DNA of 64,000 nucleotides. Source: JACPDI01 sp035463475 (GTDB lineage: Bacteria > Acidobacteriota > Vicinamibacteria > Vicinamibacterales > 2-12-FULL-66-21). The stretch is from positions 1 to 64,000 of the forward strand of contig DATHTE010000035.1 of NCBI GenBank assembly GCA_035463475.1, read 5' to 3'. Of this stretch, positions 1 to 8,069 are shown piece by piece. The notes beneath the pieces are model-generated. The model was not told where the DNA came from. It saw only the letters and a program-made list of their open reading frames with translations, and did no database searches. Numbering within the stretch: position 1 is the first letter of the stretch; each line of letters begins with the position of its first letter. A program made the translations under genes and the position numbers.

Positions 1-605
1 TTGGCGGCGAGCGATCGCGCGAGCGCCCGCGCCGTGGTCAGCAGCTCGGCGGCCGGCACGACGCGGTTCACGAGCCCGATGCGCCAGGCCTCCTCGGCGG
101 AGATCGGGTCCCCGGTCAGCAGCACCTCGAGCGCGCGGCCCCGCCCCACGATTCGGGACAGCCGCTGCGTCCCGCCGTATCCAGGGATGATCCCGAGATT
201 GATCTCGGGCTGCCCGAGGCGCGCGGTGTCCGCCGCGAGACGCAGCGTGCACGCCATTGCCAGCTCGCACCCTCCGCCGAGGGCGACACCGTTGATCGCC
301 GCGATGACCGGCTTCCCCATGTGCTCGATGAGATCGAACACGTGCTGCCCCGTCCGCGCGTGATCGCGTCCGCCGACCGGCGTCTGCACGGCCAGCTCGT
401 TGATGTCCGCGCCGGCGACGAACGCCTTGTCGCCGCTGCCGGTGATCACGATCGCGCGCACCGACGCATCGTGCTTCAGCTCGAGCGCGGCGCGACGCAA
501 CTCGTCAAGGGTCGTGGCGTTGAGCGCGTTGCGCTTCTCGGGGCGATTGATCGTGAGGAGCGCGACAGCTCCGTCACGCTCGAGGAGGAGGTTCGTGTAC
601 GCCAT
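1..605 (-). CDS. Enoyl-CoA hydratase (partial, C-terminus beyond window)
   Basis: Crotonase-fold enzyme that hydrates trans-2-enoyl-CoA in fatty-acid or amino-acid beta-oxidation in the cytoplasm. About 201 residues are visible from the ATG at 605; the gene runs off the left edge, so 55-60 residues are missing. The oxyanion-hole segment FVAGADINEL (about 62-71) and GVALGGGCELA (106-116) are present, with both catalytic glutamates at E114 and E134 (in GQPEINLG), as expected for an active hydratase. Its first 32 bases overlap the end of the VanZ gene. The acyl-CoA dehydrogenase at 8-9 kb could feed it. Hydratase rather than isomerase is inferred from the two Glu residues. Confidence 0.93.
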   Translation of the reverse strand, partial: MAYTNLLLERDGAVALLTINRPEKRNALNATTLDELRRAALELKHDASVRAIVITGSGDKAFVAGADINELAVQTPVGGRDHARTGQHVFDLIEHMGKPVIAAINGVALGGGCELAMACTLRLAADTARLGQPEINLGIIPGYGGTQRLSRIVGRGRALEVLLTGDPISAEEAWRIGLVNRVVPAAELLTTARALARSLAA

Positions 606-993
606 GACGACTCTCGCGCGGGCGCGAAAAACGCCTGATTATACCCCACGCCCACGCCGCCCCCGCCGCGGCGGACGCGCCCGCGACGTCCCACGCGACG
701 TCGCGCACCTCGCTCCCGCGTCCGGGCACGAAGCTCTGGTGCCACTCGTCTGTCGCTGCGTACGCGGCGCTCAGCGCGACAGCCAGGCCGACGGCGCGCA
801 GCGTCACGTCGCTCCAGCGCCCCCGCGCAGCCGCGCGGAGCAGCAGCACCCCGAGGACCGCGTACTCCCCGCCGTGCGCGGCGGAGTCGGGAAGACCGCC
901 GGGAATGTGCGTGAGATCGGGGATCGAGGAGACCGCGAAGATTGCCGCCATCCACGCGACGGGCGGCAGCCACAGTGACAACCGGTTCGACAC
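574..993 (-). CDS. VanZ-like membrane protein
   Basis: 139-residue integral membrane protein of the VanZ-like family. It has hydrophobic segments near residues 8-25, 40-55, 64-82 and 100-118, and the family-typical stretch with the loop ATDEWHQSFVPGRG before the last helix. The function of the family outside teicoplanin resistance is unknown. The start is a GTG that shares its G with the TAG stop of the upstream 57-residue gene (TAGTG), which implies translational coupling. The last about ten codons overlap the enoyl-CoA hydratase start, so the charged tail may be a read-on without function. Confidence 0.8.
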   Translation of the reverse strand: MSNRLSLWLPPVAWMAAIFAVSSIPDLTHIPGGLPDSAAHGGEYAVLGVLLLRAAARGRWSDVTLRAVGLAVALSAAYAATDEWHQSFVPGRGSEVRDVAWDVAGASAAAGAAWAWGIIRRFSRPRESRHGVHEPPPRA

Positions 994-1166
994 TACAGCG
1001 GGAACGGGTACATCAGCCAGCCGAGGGCGACCGCCACCAGGACGAATCCGCCGAAGATTCGCGCGGCGAGCCTCGCCTGCTCGCGGGGGGCGTCGCGCAG
1101 CAGCGCGGCGAACACCACCGAGACGAGCGCCGCGAAGAGCACCATCAGCAGGATGTGGCTGGTCAT
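993..1166 (-). CDS. Small two-helix membrane protein
   Basis: 57-residue protein starting MTSHILLMVLF. It has two hydrophobic helices (about 4-22 and 39-55) joined by a basic loop (RDAPREQARLAARIF). I do not recognise the family. Its ATG overlaps the stop of the upstream gene in an ATGA at 1163-1166, and its TAG overlaps the GTG start of the VanZ gene, so it is wedged into a translationally coupled run of membrane proteins. This tight coupling on both sides is the main reason to believe that it is real. Confidence 0.65.
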   Translation of the reverse strand: MTSHILLMVLFAALVSVVFAALLRDAPREQARLAARIFGGFVLVAVALGWLMYPFPL

Positions 1167-1576
1167 TTGCGGCCGAGCGCGACGTCGTACGCGTCGAGCA
1201 TCACGAGAAAATTCAGCAGCCCGGCGACGATGAGAAACGCGTTGCCGTATTCGTAGGTCAGCGCGATCACGCTCCCGCTCCCCGCGCCCGCCATCTTCGC
1301 GAGCAGGAACGGGAGGCCGAGGCCAACGTCCGCCACCGCGGCGAGCGCGACCAGCGGCTGCGAGACGTCGAAGGGGAACAACCGGCCCTTGAGCAGCAGG
1401 CCGATGGTGAACATGAGCGGCAGGACGACGAGGAACACCAGGCCTTTCTGGCGCCGGCCCAGCCAGATGTGCGCGGCACCGGGCACCGCCCACGCCGCGA
1501 GTTCCAGGAGAACGAGACCGGCCTTGTCCACCGAGGGGGTGGCGGTCGTCGCCGCCGCTTTCGCAGAGTCTCTCAC
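1163..1576 (-). CDS. Small membrane protein, DUF6677-like
   Basis: 137 residues with a short N-terminal cytosolic tail and about four hydrophobic segments (roughly 20-38, 45-63, 73-92 and 107-128). The motif PGAAHIWLGRRQKGLVFL resembles the membrane-protein type called DUF6677 in acidobacterial genomes; I name that from memory of the pattern, not from a search. The start is GTG at 1576. It is the second gene of a run of small membrane proteins (DUF2085-like, this gene, the 57-residue protein, VanZ). Function unknown. Confidence 0.7.
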   Translation of the reverse strand: MRDSAKAAATTATPSVDKAGLVLLELAAWAVPGAAHIWLGRRQKGLVFLVVLPLMFTIGLLLKGRLFPFDVSQPLVALAAVADVGLGLPFLLAKMAGAGSGSVIALTYEYGNAFLIVAGLLNFLVMLDAYDVALGRK

Positions 1577-1582
1577 CTGGGA

Positions 1583-2041
1583 TCAGTCTACCTCAGACGC
1601 TTTGGCTCGACGACCCTCGCTCGCGATCGCGACGCCGATGATCGCGGCGACGGCCCCTCCAAGCGGCAGCGCGGCGAGGAAGCGCGTCGCGTTGCCGATC
1701 GGCCAGCCGAACACCCACTCGCCCGCGAGCGTGACCAGGGTCGGCGTTGCCGCGGCAAGCGCGATTCGGCGCGCGAGGGTCGCGGTAAGCTCGCTCACGG
1801 GGCGAGAACGCCAAGCCACCGCCGCAAAGCCCGCGACGCCGCCGAGATACAACCCGAGACATCGCGCGCAGACGGCGACTTGCCCGGCCGGCAGATGAAA
1901 GGACCGTTCAGGCCGTTGATGACAGACCGCCGCGCCGGCGGCGTAAATGATCGGAATGTCGAGGAAGGGTGCCGCGAGCACCAGCAGCGACCAGACGACG
2001 GCGCCGCTGAGCAGCAGCCGGGAGTCGAAGGGGAGACGCAC
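1583..2041 (-). CDS. DUF2085 family membrane protein
   Basis: 152-residue membrane protein with the DUF2085 hallmark: CHQRPERSFHL (about 40-50) followed by CARCLGLYLGG (58-68), a His/Cys pattern that suggests metal binding at the membrane. Hydrophobic segments flank the motif and continue to the C-terminus. The start is taken as GTG at 2041. It appears to lead the run of small membrane-protein genes that continues to VanZ with gaps or overlaps of a few bases. The biochemical role of the family is unknown. Confidence 0.85.
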   Translation of the reverse strand: MRLPFDSRLLLSGAVVWSLLVLAAPFLDIPIIYAAGAAVCHQRPERSFHLPAGQVAVCARCLGLYLGGVAGFAAVAWRSRPVSELTATLARRIALAAATPTLVTLAGEWVFGWPIGNATRFLAALPLGGAVAAIIGVAIASEGRRAKASEVD

Positions 2042-2087
2042 CGTGCACTTTTTACCCTTTTTCGTCCCGGCCGCGAAATCGTCGTCG

Positions 2088-2132
2088 AAGACTTACGTTG
2101 AACGTAAAAATGGGGTCAGACCCCATTTCTTA
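2088..2132. repeat. GGGGTCAGACCCC repeat, family A copy 1 (half element)
   Basis: Short palindrome TGGGGTCAGACCCCA next to TACG/CGTA blocks, lying directly against the stop codon (TAA, 2130-2132) of the VWFA gene. It is one half of the longer element seen three more times in this window (copies near 9.7, 23.4 and 39.9 kb). It can fold into a hairpin and may act as a terminator for the VWFA gene. Confidence 0.85.
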
Positions 2133-3119
2133 CGGGCGAGGGCTGGACGTCGGCAGCTGCACGCTGGCGGCAGAGGCACTGGCGCGCTCCGCGAAATAGC
2201 CCGACCGGGTGCGCAGCCTCAGCTCCGGCCGCTGGAGTACCTGCACGACGACACGCCGGAACCGCCCGTCGGAGCGCGCGTTCTTCGGGGCGTACCCCAG
2301 CGCGTACTGGTGATCCAGGTCCTCCGCGATCTTCGCGTAGACGGCGCTCAGCTCGCCGACGCCAACCGGAAAGAACGACCGCGCTCCCGTCTCCTGAGCA
2401 AGCGTCCTCATCGAGTAGAGCGCGGTCGAGAACACCCCGCGCTGCTGCCCTGGCTCTTTCGTGCGCAGCGAGATCGTGTAGATGCCGACGCCGCTCTTTT
2501 TCGCCTCGGCCATCACGTCGTCGAAGGTGACGAGACTGCACGTATCTTCGCCGTCCGACAACACGGCGATGGCCTGGCGGCGCACCTCCCCTGCCTGTCG
2601 CGCGGACCGGCCGAACTCTTTCAGGGCCACATAGATGGCGTTGTTGAGCGCCGTGGCGCCGCGCGGTTTCGTCGAGCGCACGGCCTCCTGCAGCTTCGCT
2701 GAATCGCTCGTGAGCGCCTGCACGATCTGCACACCGTCGTTGAAGGCGACCACCGCGCCACGGTCGCCGGGCCGCATCGTCCGCAGGAAGCCGAGCGCCG
2801 CCTCGTGGACCGTGCCGATCTTGTCGGTCATGCTCGCGCTCGTATCGAGCAGGAGAATCAGGTCGAGGGGCACATCCGACGCGGCGAAAAACGACACGTT
2901 CTGCCGCACGCCGTCCTCATAGACGGCGAAATCGCCGGCGTCGAGGCCGCGAACGAAGTGCTCCGCCTGATCGACGACCGCTACGCTCAGCGCGACGAGC
3001 TCGGCGCCGCTGCGGAACACCGGCGTCTGCTGTTCTGCGGCCTGAGCGGCCGGAGTCTGGGCAGCCGCGGACGCAGCCACACACAGCGCGAAGAGAGACA
3101 GGATGAACGGGCGACCCAC
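2130..3119 (-). CDS. Secreted VWFA-domain protein (acidobacterial type)
   Basis: 329 residues. A signal peptide (about 1-20, ending in SAAA) is followed by a short beta-strand region and a von Willebrand factor A domain. The metal-ion-dependent adhesion site is seen as DTSAS at 92-96, with later VRSTKPRGATAL and LSDGEDT motifs. This layout (signal peptide, an FxxLxAxDFxVYEDG-type preface, VWFA) matches the VWFA-related family that is greatly expanded in Acidobacteriota. The role is probably extracytoplasmic protein or matrix binding; the ligand is unknown. A strong Shine-Dalgarno (GGGGGAGG) precedes the GTG start. A family A repeat abuts the stop. Confidence 0.88.
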   Translation of the reverse strand: MGRPFILSLFALCVAASAAAQTPAAQAAEQQTPVFRSGAELVALSVAVVDQAEHFVRGLDAGDFAVYEDGVRQNVSFFAASDVPLDLILLLDTSASMTDKIGTVHEAALGFLRTMRPGDRGAVVAFNDGVQIVQALTSDSAKLQEAVRSTKPRGATALNNAIYVALKEFGRSARQAGEVRRQAIAVLSDGEDTCSLVTFDDVMAEAKKSGVGIYTISLRTKEPGQQRGVFSTALYSMRTLAQETGARSFFPVGVGELSAVYAKIAEDLDHQYALGYAPKNARSDGRFRRVVVQVLQRPELRLRTRSGYFAERASASAASVQLPTSSPRP

Positions 3120-3198
3120 GAGAAACCTCCCCCGGTCCGCCGTCGCGCGCAGCCGGAGCGCGGCGTCCGGCGAGCCCCTCGGGAGCAGCGTTCAGCAA

Positions 3199-3270
3199 GT
3201 GACATACCGTGTCGTTGCGCGTGAGCAATGAGGCGGATTTTCCGGGGAGGCGACCCCGGCGGTATGTCAC
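3199..3270. repeat. 11-bp perfect inverted repeat with 50-base loop
   Basis: GTGACATACCG at 3199-3209 pairs exactly with CGGTATGTCAC at 3260-3270. The element lies just downstream of the stop of the 3297-4001 gene and upstream of the VWFA start. It could be a terminator-like stem or a regulator-binding pair for the VWFA promoter. Confidence 0.55.
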
Positions 3271-3296
3271 CGCCGACCCACATCGGCCAGTGGGCT

Positions 3297-4001
3297 CTAC
3301 CAGCCGGCGAGGGAACTGAGTAACCGGTTCCACAGGGGCGCGGCGGCACTCTTCAGCACGGCGTCGGCCACGAGCCCTCCGGCCGCGGTGGCCAGCCAGC
3401 CGAGCGCTTCGCCCTTCCATCGCCACCGCGTGCCGCACGCAGCGCACAGCACCGGACCCGCGAGCACGACGCCAAGGATGACGAAACTCGTAATGCGTAT
3501 GACAGCCCAGGGGTGCCATCCAGCGAGCAGCAGCCACGACGAGCGGCCGCGCGCGGTGAGGGAGCCGACGTAATGTCCCATGTAGTTCATCAACGCCGCG
3601 CCGGTCGGCATCGACAGCGCGCTGCCCGAGGCGATCGACAGTCCCGAGAAGACCGCGGCGTGCGCCGCGTGCTGCGGCAGGAACTCGCGCGGACGCCCTT
3701 CGCGTCCCTCGCCCGTGGCGATCCACGCGAACATCTCGCGCTCGTACGCGTCGGCGTTGATGAAAAGCCGCGCGGTCGTTGCGGGGCGCGCCCACGCCAT
3801 CGCCGTGGCGCAGGCGCCGAGGCAGAGGGCCCACAGCAGCATGAGCCCGATCGCCTGGCGAATCCGCCCGCGCGAGACGGGCGCAATCATGAAGGGATAG
3901 CCCGCGAGGGCGTTCAGGACGGGCACCAGGATCGGCACGCCGATCGCCGCGCCGAGCACGTACGAAACGGGCGTCGCGACGACGATCCACGCGGCGGCCA
4001 T
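3297..4001 (-). CDS. Unknown integral membrane protein
   Basis: 234 residues, not recognised. There are hydrophobic segments at about 3-35 (two helices with a YPFMIAP turn), 50-70, 150-165 (around WHPWAVIRITSFVIL) and 200-215. Between them is a soluble stretch (about 72-110) rich in Asp, Glu and Arg that may face the periplasm. The C-terminal part has a CAACGTRWRWKGE motif with two cysteines. It follows the PfkB gene on the same strand with a 24-base gap, so it may be the last gene of that operon. No function is assigned. Confidence 0.65.
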   Translation of the reverse strand: MAAAWIVVATPVSYVLGAAIGVPILVPVLNALAGYPFMIAPVSRGRIRQAIGLMLLWALCLGACATAMAWARPATTARLFINADAYEREMFAWIATGEGREGRPREFLPQHAAHAAVFSGLSIASGSALSMPTGAALMNYMGHYVGSLTARGRSSWLLLAGWHPWAVIRITSFVILGVVLAGPVLCAACGTRWRWKGEALGWLATAAGGLVADAVLKSAAAPLWNRLLSSLAGW

Positions 4002-4025
4002 GTGGATGCGCGTACCCCCAGGCCC

Positions 4026-4961
4026 TCACAGGGTCAACGGGCCGAAGTGGCGTTCGTAGCGCTGCGCGAACTCCGCGAAGCTGTAGGAGTGGCTCGTGCC
4101 GCCAAGGTGTTCGAGCGCATAAGTGGCGGCCACGCTGCCGAGGCGGGCGCAGGTCACGTAATCCGCTCTCCGGGCGAGCCCTTTCATGAACCCGCCGCGA
4201 TACGCGTCGCCGACCCCGGTCGGGTCCGCCTCGCGCTCGGGAGGCACCGCGGGGACATCGAACGACTGCCCGCGCGAGATCACGCTGGCGCCATGCTCGC
4301 CGCGCGTCACCACCAGGGCCTTCACCTCGGCCAGGAGCCCGTCGTCGCCGAGGCCGGTCTTCTCGCGGATCAGCTCGAACTCGTAGTCGTTGCAGATCAG
4401 GATCTCGGCGCCGCGGAGGCCGTGCTTCAACTCGTCGCCGGAAAGGCGCGCGCACTGCTGGCTCGGGTCGAAGATGAACCGGATCCCCAGCGCGCGGCAC
4501 TCGTCCGCATATTGCAGCATGGCCTCGGGGTCGTTCGGCGCGATGATCGCGAGCCCGCAGTCGGTCACGCTGCGGAATGACAGTTCCGCGGCGTTGGCCA
4601 TCGCCCCCGTGTAGAAGGACGCGATCTGGTTGTTGGCCACGTCGGTCGAGCAGAAGAACGATGCCGTGAACTTTCCCGGCACTTCCTTGACGAGTGAGGT
4701 GTCGATGCCCGCGGCCTCGAGCCACCGGCGGTAGTCGCCGAAGTCCTCGCCGGCGGTTGCGAGCAGGTGCGGGCGCTCGCCCAGCAGCGCCAGCGTGTAG
4801 GCGATGTTCGGGGCACAGCCCCCCCGGCGCTTGTCCATCGTGTCGACCAGGAACGAGAGGCTCACCCGGCTGATGTGCTCCGGCAGGATGTGATCGGTGA
4901 ACTTGCCCGGGAAGGACATCAGGTAGTCGAAGGCAATCGAACCGGTGACGACGATTTTCAT
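4026..4961 (-). CDS. PfkB-family sugar/adenosine kinase
   Basis: 311-residue ribokinase-fold kinase. It has the N-terminal substrate motif with GGCAPNIAYTLALLG (about 47-61) and the C-terminal signature DPTGVGDAYRGGF, whose aspartate (about D252) is the catalytic base and whose Gly residues form the anion hole. Its ATG overlaps the TGA of the MTA phosphorylase gene (ATGA, 4958-4961). MTA phosphorylase releases adenine and methylthioribose-1-phosphate, so this coupling and the resemblance to bacterial adenosine-kinase-like PfkB proteins suggest a nucleoside kinase in purine salvage. The substrate itself cannot be read from the sequence. Confidence 0.85.
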   Translation of the reverse strand: MKIVVTGSIAFDYLMSFPGKFTDHILPEHISRVSLSFLVDTMDKRRGGCAPNIAYTLALLGERPHLLATAGEDFGDYRRWLEAAGIDTSLVKEVPGKFTASFFCSTDVANNQIASFYTGAMANAAELSFRSVTDCGLAIIAPNDPEAMLQYADECRALGIRFIFDPSQQCARLSGDELKHGLRGAEILICNDYEFELIREKTGLGDDGLLAEVKALVVTRGEHGASVISRGQSFDVPAVPPEREADPTGVGDAYRGGFMKGLARRADYVTCARLGSVAATYALEHLGGTSHSYSFAEFAQRYERHFGPLTL

Positions 4962-5821
4962 GACACGTATTTTCCGATGATGGGGGCGAGGTCCCGCTTG
5001 CGGTGTTCCGGCATCGCCTCGGGACGCGTGATGATGGCGTACTGCAGCGCGCGGGCGCACTCGCACTCGCGCGCGACCGGCAGGCGGCCCACCGCCGCCG
5101 CGATCACGCGCTGCGCGGCCCTGGCGTTCGCGAGCAGGTTGGCGACGATCATGTCGACGGTCACGGCGTCGTGGTCGGGGTGCCAGCAGTCGTAGTCGGT
5201 CACCAGCGCGATCGTCGCGTAGCAGATCTCCGCCTCGCGCGCGAGCTTCGCCTCCTGCAGGTTCGTCATGCCGATGATGTCCATGCCCCACGCGCGGTAC
5301 AGCTTCGACTCGGCGAGCGTGGAGAACTGCGGTCCCTCCATGCAGACGTACGTCCCTCCCTTGTGCACCGTCGCGCCCGCCTGCCGCGACGACTCGTACG
5401 CGATCGCGGCGAGCGTGGCGCAGATCGGGTGCGCGAACGCAACGTGCGCGACGATGCCGTCGCCGAAGAAAGTGCTCGCGCGCCCTCTCGTGCGATCGAA
5501 GAACTGGTCGGGGATCACGAGGTGCTGCGGCACGTACCGCTCCTGGAGCGAGCCGACCGCGCTCGCCGAGAGCAGAAACTCGACGCCGAGCGTCTTCATC
5601 CCGAAGATGTTCGCGCGGTAGTTCATCTCGGTCGGCATCAGCCGGTGCCCGGCGCCGTGGCGAGACAGGAACGCGACGCGCCGCCCGCGCAGGGTGCCGA
5701 CCATGTACGGGCCGGAGGGGGCCCCGAACGGGGTCGTGACCGTGACCTCCTCGCGATCTGTCAACTCCGCCATGTCGTACAGGCCCGAGCCCCCGATGAT
5801 GCCGATCTGAACGTCTGCCAT
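4958..5821 (-). CDS. mtnP: S-methyl-5'-thioadenosine phosphorylase
   Basis: 287-residue nucleoside phosphorylase that cleaves methylthioadenosine with phosphate in the methionine salvage pathway. GIIGGSGLYD at the N-terminus, the phosphate-site SRHGAGHR (about 59-66), and the purine-site GGTYVCMEGPQFST and TDYDCWH stretches all fit the MTAP branch. I start it at the ATG at 5821 because AGGAG lies a few bases upstream; a TTG at 5836 would overlap the previous gene. It is coupled to the kinase downstream and sits 11 bases after the MBL gene. Confidence 0.93.
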   Translation of the reverse strand: MADVQIGIIGGSGLYDMAELTDREEVTVTTPFGAPSGPYMVGTLRGRRVAFLSRHGAGHRLMPTEMNYRANIFGMKTLGVEFLLSASAVGSLQERYVPQHLVIPDQFFDRTRGRASTFFGDGIVAHVAFAHPICATLAAIAYESSRQAGATVHKGGTYVCMEGPQFSTLAESKLYRAWGMDIIGMTNLQEAKLAREAEICYATIALVTDYDCWHPDHDAVTVDMIVANLLANARAAQRVIAAAVGRLPVARECECARALQYAIITRPEAMPEHRKRDLAPIIGKYVS

Positions 5822-5832
5822 GTTGCTCCTGG

Positions 5833-6696
5833 TCAACCGCGGGCGACCGCGGCCGTCGCGACCACGACCGGCTCGACGTACGGCCGGCCCGCCCGTTCGC
5901 GGATGATGCCCGCCGCCACCGCGGGATCGTGCTCGAAGAACACCAGATATTCGCGGTCGATCGCTTCGCGCACGAACGCGCGCTTGAACTCCAGCGTCTC
6001 CATCGGATAGAGGTCGTAGCTCATGATCCAGGGGACGTCCACGTGCGCGGTGGTGGGGATGAGATCCGCCGCGAAAACGGCCGTGCGCCCGCCGGACTCC
6101 ATGAACACGATCGTGTGGTGCCTGGTGTGCCCACCCGTCCGCACCGCGCGGACGCCGGGCAGAACGTCGCCGTCAGCCTCCATGAACCGGATCACGCCCG
6201 CCTCGTGGAGCGGGATGAAGTTCTCAGACAGGTAGCTGGCCCGGTTGCGTTCGTGCGGATGCACGGCGTCATCCCACTCCCCCCGGCGGATCACGTACTC
6301 GGCCCGCGGGAAGCGCGGGCGGAGCCGCCCCTCCGCGTCGTGGACGGTGAACCCGCCCGCATGGTCGAAGTGGAGATGGGTCGCGAGGACGACGTCGATC
6401 TCCCCCGGCGCGATGCCCGTCGCGCGCAGCGTGTCGTCGAGGGTGCGCTCGCGCTGGATCGCGTAGATGTCGGCGTTCTTCGGATCCATCTTCTCGCCGA
6501 TGCCGGCGTCGATGAGCAGCGTGCGGCCGTGGCCGCGGACGACGAGCGGCCGCATCGCGACCAGGATGCGGTTCCGCGCGTCGGCGGGCGCCCGGCGCTC
6601 CCAGAGCGGCTTGGCCACGGCGCCGAACATGGCGCCGCCGTCCAGGCGAAACAGCGCGTCGCACACCGAGATCAGCTCGAGATCGCCGAGGATCAT
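5833..6696 (-). CDS. MBL-fold metallohydrolase
   Basis: 287-residue metallo-beta-lactamase-fold enzyme of the quorum-quenching-lactonase/AHL-lactonase-like group. The dinuclear zinc motif is HLHFDHAGG (about 107-115), with later ligands GGHTRHH (about 187-193), the aspartate in FAADLIP and a final histidine in FFEHDP. No signal peptide, so cytoplasmic. It sits between mtnP and the epimerase gene with gaps of about 10-20 bases. The substrate is unknown; the neighbours do not point to a lactone signal. Confidence 0.85.
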   Translation of the reverse strand: MILGDLELISVCDALFRLDGGAMFGAVAKPLWERRAPADARNRILVAMRPLVVRGHGRTLLIDAGIGEKMDPKNADIYAIQRERTLDDTLRATGIAPGEIDVVLATHLHFDHAGGFTVHDAEGRLRPRFPRAEYVIRRGEWDDAVHPHERNRASYLSENFIPLHEAGVIRFMEADGDVLPGVRAVRTGGHTRHHTIVFMESGGRTAVFAADLIPTTAHVDVPWIMSYDLYPMETLEFKRAFVREAIDREYLVFFEHDPAVAAGIIRERAGRPYVEPVVVATAAVARG

Positions 6697-6718
6697 CGGG
6701 ACGTGGCCGTCGGATCCG

Positions 6719-7135
6719 TCATCGCGCCGATGCGTCCTTCGCCTGTTTCAGTTCCACCAGCACGCCGTGCGCCGCGGCCGGGTGAATGAACGCGACGAGG
6801 GAGCCGTGCGCGCCCGGGCGGGGCTCCTCGTCGATGAGCCGGATGCCGCGCGCCTTGAGTGCGGCGAGCGCCGCGCGAATGTCATCGACGCGCAGTGCCA
6901 CGTGGTGCAGCCCCGGGCCGCGCTTCTCGACGTACTTCGCGATCGGCGAGTCCGGCGCGGTGGCCTCGAGCAGTTCCAGCGAGGCCTCGCCGGCGGGCAG
7001 GAAGTGCGCGCGCAACCGCTGCGATTCCACATCCTCGGGGCGCTCGGCCTCCAGGCCAAGCGCGGTCCGGTAAAACGCCAGCGCCTCCTCGACATCGCGC
7101 ACCGCGATGCCGATGTGGTCGAGTACTGCCTTCAT
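6719..7135 (-). CDS. mce: Methylmalonyl-CoA epimerase
   Basis: 138-residue vicinal-oxygen-chelate protein that interconverts (S)- and (R)-methylmalonyl-CoA in propionyl-CoA breakdown. It contains the paired beta-alpha-beta-beta-beta modules: LDHIGIAVRDVEEALAFY at the start with the first metal His, and GPGLHHVALRVDDI (about 73-86) with the second. The C-terminal GVLVELKQ carries the metal-binding Glu. The ATG overlaps the TGA of meaB (7132-7135), so the two are translationally coupled. This supports the epimerase assignment over a generic glyoxalase. Confidence 0.93.
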   Translation of the reverse strand: MKAVLDHIGIAVRDVEEALAFYRTALGLEAERPEDVESQRLRAHFLPAGEASLELLEATAPDSPIAKYVEKRGPGLHHVALRVDDIRAALAALKARGIRLIDEEPRPGAHGSLVAFIHPAAAHGVLVELKQAKDASAR

Positions 7136-8067
7136 TCCATCGCTCGTTTCATGATGTCTCCGGCCGCCGTGTAGGGATCGAGATCGCGTGTGGCGATCCG
7201 GTCGAGCACCGCGTCGAATTCGCCGGGTTGGAGCACGTGGTCCTCGACGTGCTGCATGAACCGGCGGCCGAGCAGCTCGCGCAGCCGGAACTCGGCGCGC
7301 GCGCGGCGGCGCTGCCCCTGCGTCTCCCGCGTGTGCGCGCGGAACCGGTCTATTGTATCGACAAGCTCGGGCACCCCCTTGCCCGTCGTCGCCTCCGTCT
7401 TCAGGATGGGCGGACGCCATTCCCCCTCCGTCCACGTCTCGAGCGCGAGCATCGCCTCCACGGACGCCGCCGTCCGGTCGGCGCCCTCGCGGTCGGCCTT
7501 GTTCACGACGAAGATGTCCGCGATCTCCATGATGCCCGCCTTGAGCGCCTGCACCTCGTCGCCGGCGCCCGGGACGATCACGACGATGGACACGTCTGCC
7601 GTCCGGACGATGTCCACCTCGTCCTGCCCGACGCCGACGGTTTCGATGATGATGACGTCCTTCCCCGCCGCGTCGAGCACGAGCGCGGCCTCGCTGGTCG
7701 CGCGCGCGAGCCCCCCGAGGTGCCCGCGCGTCGCCATGCTGCGGATGAACACGCCGGGGTCCGCCGCGTGGGCCTGCATGCGCACGCGGTCGCCGAGGAT
7801 CGCCCCCCCGGTGAACGGGCTGGTCGGATCGACCGCCACCACGCCGATGGTCTGGCCGCGGCCGCGGAGCTCGGCGGTGGCGCGATCGACGAGCGTGCTC
7901 TTGCCGGCACCCGGCGGACCCGTGACGCCGACGAGGTACGCCCGGCCGGTGCGACCGAAGATCGCGCGCACGAGATTCGCCGCTTCGGGCGCTTCGTCCT
8001 CGATGAGGGAGATGCCGCGCGCGATCGCGCGCGGGTCGCCGGCCAGGATGCGGTCGGAGAGTGCCAC
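7132..8067 (-). CDS. meaB: Methylmalonyl-CoA mutase chaperone GTPase MeaB/ArgK
   Basis: 311-residue G3E-type GTPase that protects and reloads B12-dependent methylmalonyl-CoA mutase. The P-loop is GVTGPPGAGKSTL. The Switch/Walker B parts are VVAVDPTSPFTGGAILGDR and ETVGVGQDEVD, with NKAD as the guanine-specificity motif. A GTG start at 8067 gives the expected N-terminus (ALSDRILAGDPRAIARGIS). It is 2 bases from the acyl-CoA dehydrogenase stop and overlaps mce. Its client, the mutase large and small subunits, is encoded about 40 kb away in this window. Confidence 0.94.
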   Translation of the reverse strand: MALSDRILAGDPRAIARGISLIEDEAPEAANLVRAIFGRTGRAYLVGVTGPPGAGKSTLVDRATAELRGRGQTIGVVAVDPTSPFTGGAILGDRVRMQAHAADPGVFIRSMATRGHLGGLARATSEAALVLDAAGKDVIIIETVGVGQDEVDIVRTADVSIVVIVPGAGDEVQALKAGIMEIADIFVVNKADREGADRTAASVEAMLALETWTEGEWRPPILKTEATTGKGVPELVDTIDRFRAHTRETQGQRRRARAEFRLRELLGRRFMQHVEDHVLQPGEFDAVLDRIATRDLDPYTAAGDIMKRAME

Positions 8068-8069
8068 GC